DNA from: Candidatus Azambacteria bacterium
Lineage (GTDB): Bacteria; Patescibacteriota; Minisyncoccia; GWC2-36-17; M10-OD1-4
Direction of reading: 5' to 3'
Assembly (NCBI GenBank): GCA_016200995.1
Contig: JACQDS010000083.1
Span: 1-7,207 of the forward strand
Length of the DNA: 7,207 nt
In this document: positions 6,523 to 7,207 of the stretch, one piece after another
Layout of the letters: each line of letters starts with the position of its first letter
How positions within the stretch are numbered: position 1 is the stretch's first letter
Notes under the pieces: model-generated
What the model was told of the DNA's origin: nothing
The model's input: the letters and a program-made list of their open reading frames with translations, nothing else
Databases searched by the model: none
Translations under genes and position numbers: made by a program

Positions 6523-6579
6523 CTAAAAAAGAAAACCTCGCAGTCCATTCAGAAATCTCTGAAATAAAACTGCGAGGTT
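6523..6579 (-). terminator. intrinsic terminator of the isochorismatase-like gene
   Basis: Read on the - strand, AACCTCGCAGT (6579-6569) pairs perfectly with ACTGCGAGGTT (6544-6534), with an inner TTCAGA/TCTGAA stem, and is followed by TTTTCTTTTTTAG (6535-6523). It begins 19 nt after the stop codon at 6599, as expected for the terminator of that gene. Confidence 0.8.
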
Positions 6580-6598
6580 AGGGTTATTGATGAAAGAA

Positions 6599-7183
6599 CT
6601 AGGGATAAAAGTAGAGATCCAGATCCCCAACATTCATCACCTTGGCGATCTTTGGGAAAAACGCCAGAGATTTTTCATGATCTGCTGAATTGGCTGCGGC
6701 GCAAGCGTCTGCGACGATGACAACTTTGAAATCGTCATCGTGTGCAGAGCGTGCCGCTGCTTCGCCAGCAAGATCTGTTGCTACGGCACAGATGTAAACA
6801 TCTGTCACACCTTTGTCACGAAGTAGTTTTGTGAGTCCGGTATTGTGGAAGGCGCTGACACGGTTTTTTGTAATCACCGTATCAGAATCTTTCTTATCAA
6901 TTGAAGCGTGAACTTCCGTTGACCACGTTCCCTCGGAGAGGATGCCGAATTCGTGTGCCTTTCCAAAGACTGGCGACGATTTCGGTTGATCGCTGTAGTC
7001 ACCCTTGAACGCCAAGCGCACAAAGATAATCGGCAAATTTGCCGTGCGAAACTTCGTGATTACCTCATTCAATTTCTCGAATGTGTTGTTTTCACGAATG
7101 AATGAAGCGTATCCTTTGCCGGAGAGCTTCCCTTTGTCATCAACGATTTCGTTGATGAAGTCGATTACGAGTAGTGCTTTCAT
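6599..7183 (-). CDS. isochorismatase-superfamily hydrolase lacking the usual cysteine
   Basis: A 194-residue single-domain protein of the isochorismatase-like/cysteine hydrolase superfamily (nicotinamidase, amidases, isochorismatase), probably cytoplasmic. The fold is clear: KALLVIDF with D8, then LPIIFVR, then VITKNRVSAF with K106, then VYICAVATDLAGEAAARSA and VVIVADACAA. D8 and K106 fit two members of the Asp-Lys-Cys triad. The nucleophile normally follows in 'ATD-V-C-V'; here it reads ATD-L-A-G, so the Cys position is A139 (codon 6767-6769). Isochorismatases such as EntB and PhzD also lack that cysteine, so it may still be catalytic by a non-covalent route. The start at 7183 is preferred over the ATG at 7192 because the Shine-Dalgarno GGAG is 9 nt from the former and abuts the latter. 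The higher GC and strong ribosome site differ from the operon and hint at separate ancestry. The substrate cannot be assigned. Confidence 0.88.
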   Translation of the reverse strand: MKALLVIDFINEIVDDKGKLSGKGYASFIRENNTFEKLNEVITKFRTANLPIIFVRLAFKGDYSDQPKSSPVFGKAHEFGILSEGTWSTEVHASIDKKDSDTVITKNRVSAFHNTGLTKLLRDKGVTDVYICAVATDLAGEAAARSAHDDDFKVVIVADACAAANSADHEKSLAFFPKIAKVMNVGDLDLYFYP

Positions 7184-7192
7184 TTTGTTCAT

Positions 7193-7199
7193 CTCCTTT
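7193..7199 (-). promoter_or_regulatory. Shine-Dalgarno that sets the isochorismatase-like start
   Basis: On the - strand AAAGGAG is followed directly by ATG (7192-7190) and then, after a 9-nt gap, by a second in-frame ATG (7183-7181). Only the second has workable spacing. This is the only strong Shine-Dalgarno in front of a gene in the window. Confidence 0.75.
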
Positions 7200-7207
7200 T
7201 TTAACCC

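Larger units (their letters stand above)
6123..6523. other. gene-free block rich in inverted repeats
   Basis: No credible protein gene is seen: open frames here are short, lack a ribosome site and have odd composition, and those on the - strand partly translate the antisense of the tRNA. What it does hold is structure. There is a perfect 19-bp inverted repeat (6241-6259 with 6306-6324), an outer arm 6210-6221 with 6349-6360 (one mismatch), a 6-bp hairpin 6328-6333/6344-6349, a perfect 14-bp pair 6371-6384/6410-6423 and a terminator stem 6454-6493. The direct repeat CGCTCG-CTC-CGCTCG (6222-6236) is also present. The block is more GC-rich than the operon. It may be transcribed from the tRNA promoter, since no better + strand terminator precedes 6454. 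I do not recognise a known RNA family. Confidence 0.6.

Noticed and set aside
6123..6523. RNase P RNA, tmRNA, SRP RNA or 6S RNA
   Set aside because: I looked for the RNase P GAGGAAAGTCC-type core, the tmRNA tRNA-like ends and the SRP GGAAG tetraloop region and found none.
6169..6567. Open frames on the + strand in the inverted-repeat block (132 and 67 codons)
   Set aside because: There is no Shine-Dalgarno or family motif, the composition is unusual, and the frames run through perfect hairpins and a terminator. The structure explains the conservation better than a protein would.

Overview
The window looks like a compact, AT-rich bacterial genome. Its leading genes overlap or nearly touch and show no clear Shine-Dalgarno sequences. 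A small genome of the Patescibacteria/CPR (Parcubacteria-like) type fits best, but this is an inference from gene style and content; no phylogenetic marker is present. TGA ends two long, well-conserved genes, so the code is not the UGA-sense code of Gracilibacteria/SR1.

Bases 1-4871 (+ strand) are a glycogen/alpha-glucan operon. It holds the last 21 codons of a probable glycosyltransferase (stop overlapping the next start, TAATG), a GH57 alpha-amylase-like enzyme, a GT3 (eukaryotic/Bacteroidetes-type) glycogen synthase 21 nt later, and an amylo-alpha-1,6-glucosidase debranching enzyme (ATGA overlap). Together they would elongate, trim and debranch a storage glucan. No branching enzyme, phosphorylase or nucleotide-sugar pyrophosphorylase lies in the window.

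A convergent gene (4918-5898, - strand) encodes an HtrA/DegP-like serine protease with an intact His-Asp-Ser triad and one PDZ domain, but no signal peptide or membrane anchor. Its upstream region is shared with a divergent tRNA-Leu(UAG) gene (6036-6122, + strand). It holds a good sigma70-type promoter for the tRNA, a 9-bp perfect hairpin and a 16-bp AT palindrome close to the protease start.

Bases 6123-6598 carry no convincing protein gene but are packed with perfect inverted repeats (19, 14, 12 and 11 bp). The block ends in two opposed intrinsic terminators, one reading right from the tRNA side and one reading left from the last gene. This structured block is the least explained part of the window. 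It could be a transcribed structured RNA, a palindromic repeat element or degraded insertion debris.

The last gene (6599-7183, - strand) is an isochorismatase-superfamily hydrolase. It has a strong Shine-Dalgarno and visibly higher GC than the operon, and the usual nucleophilic cysteine position is alanine. It may have been acquired and may not use the standard cysteine mechanism.
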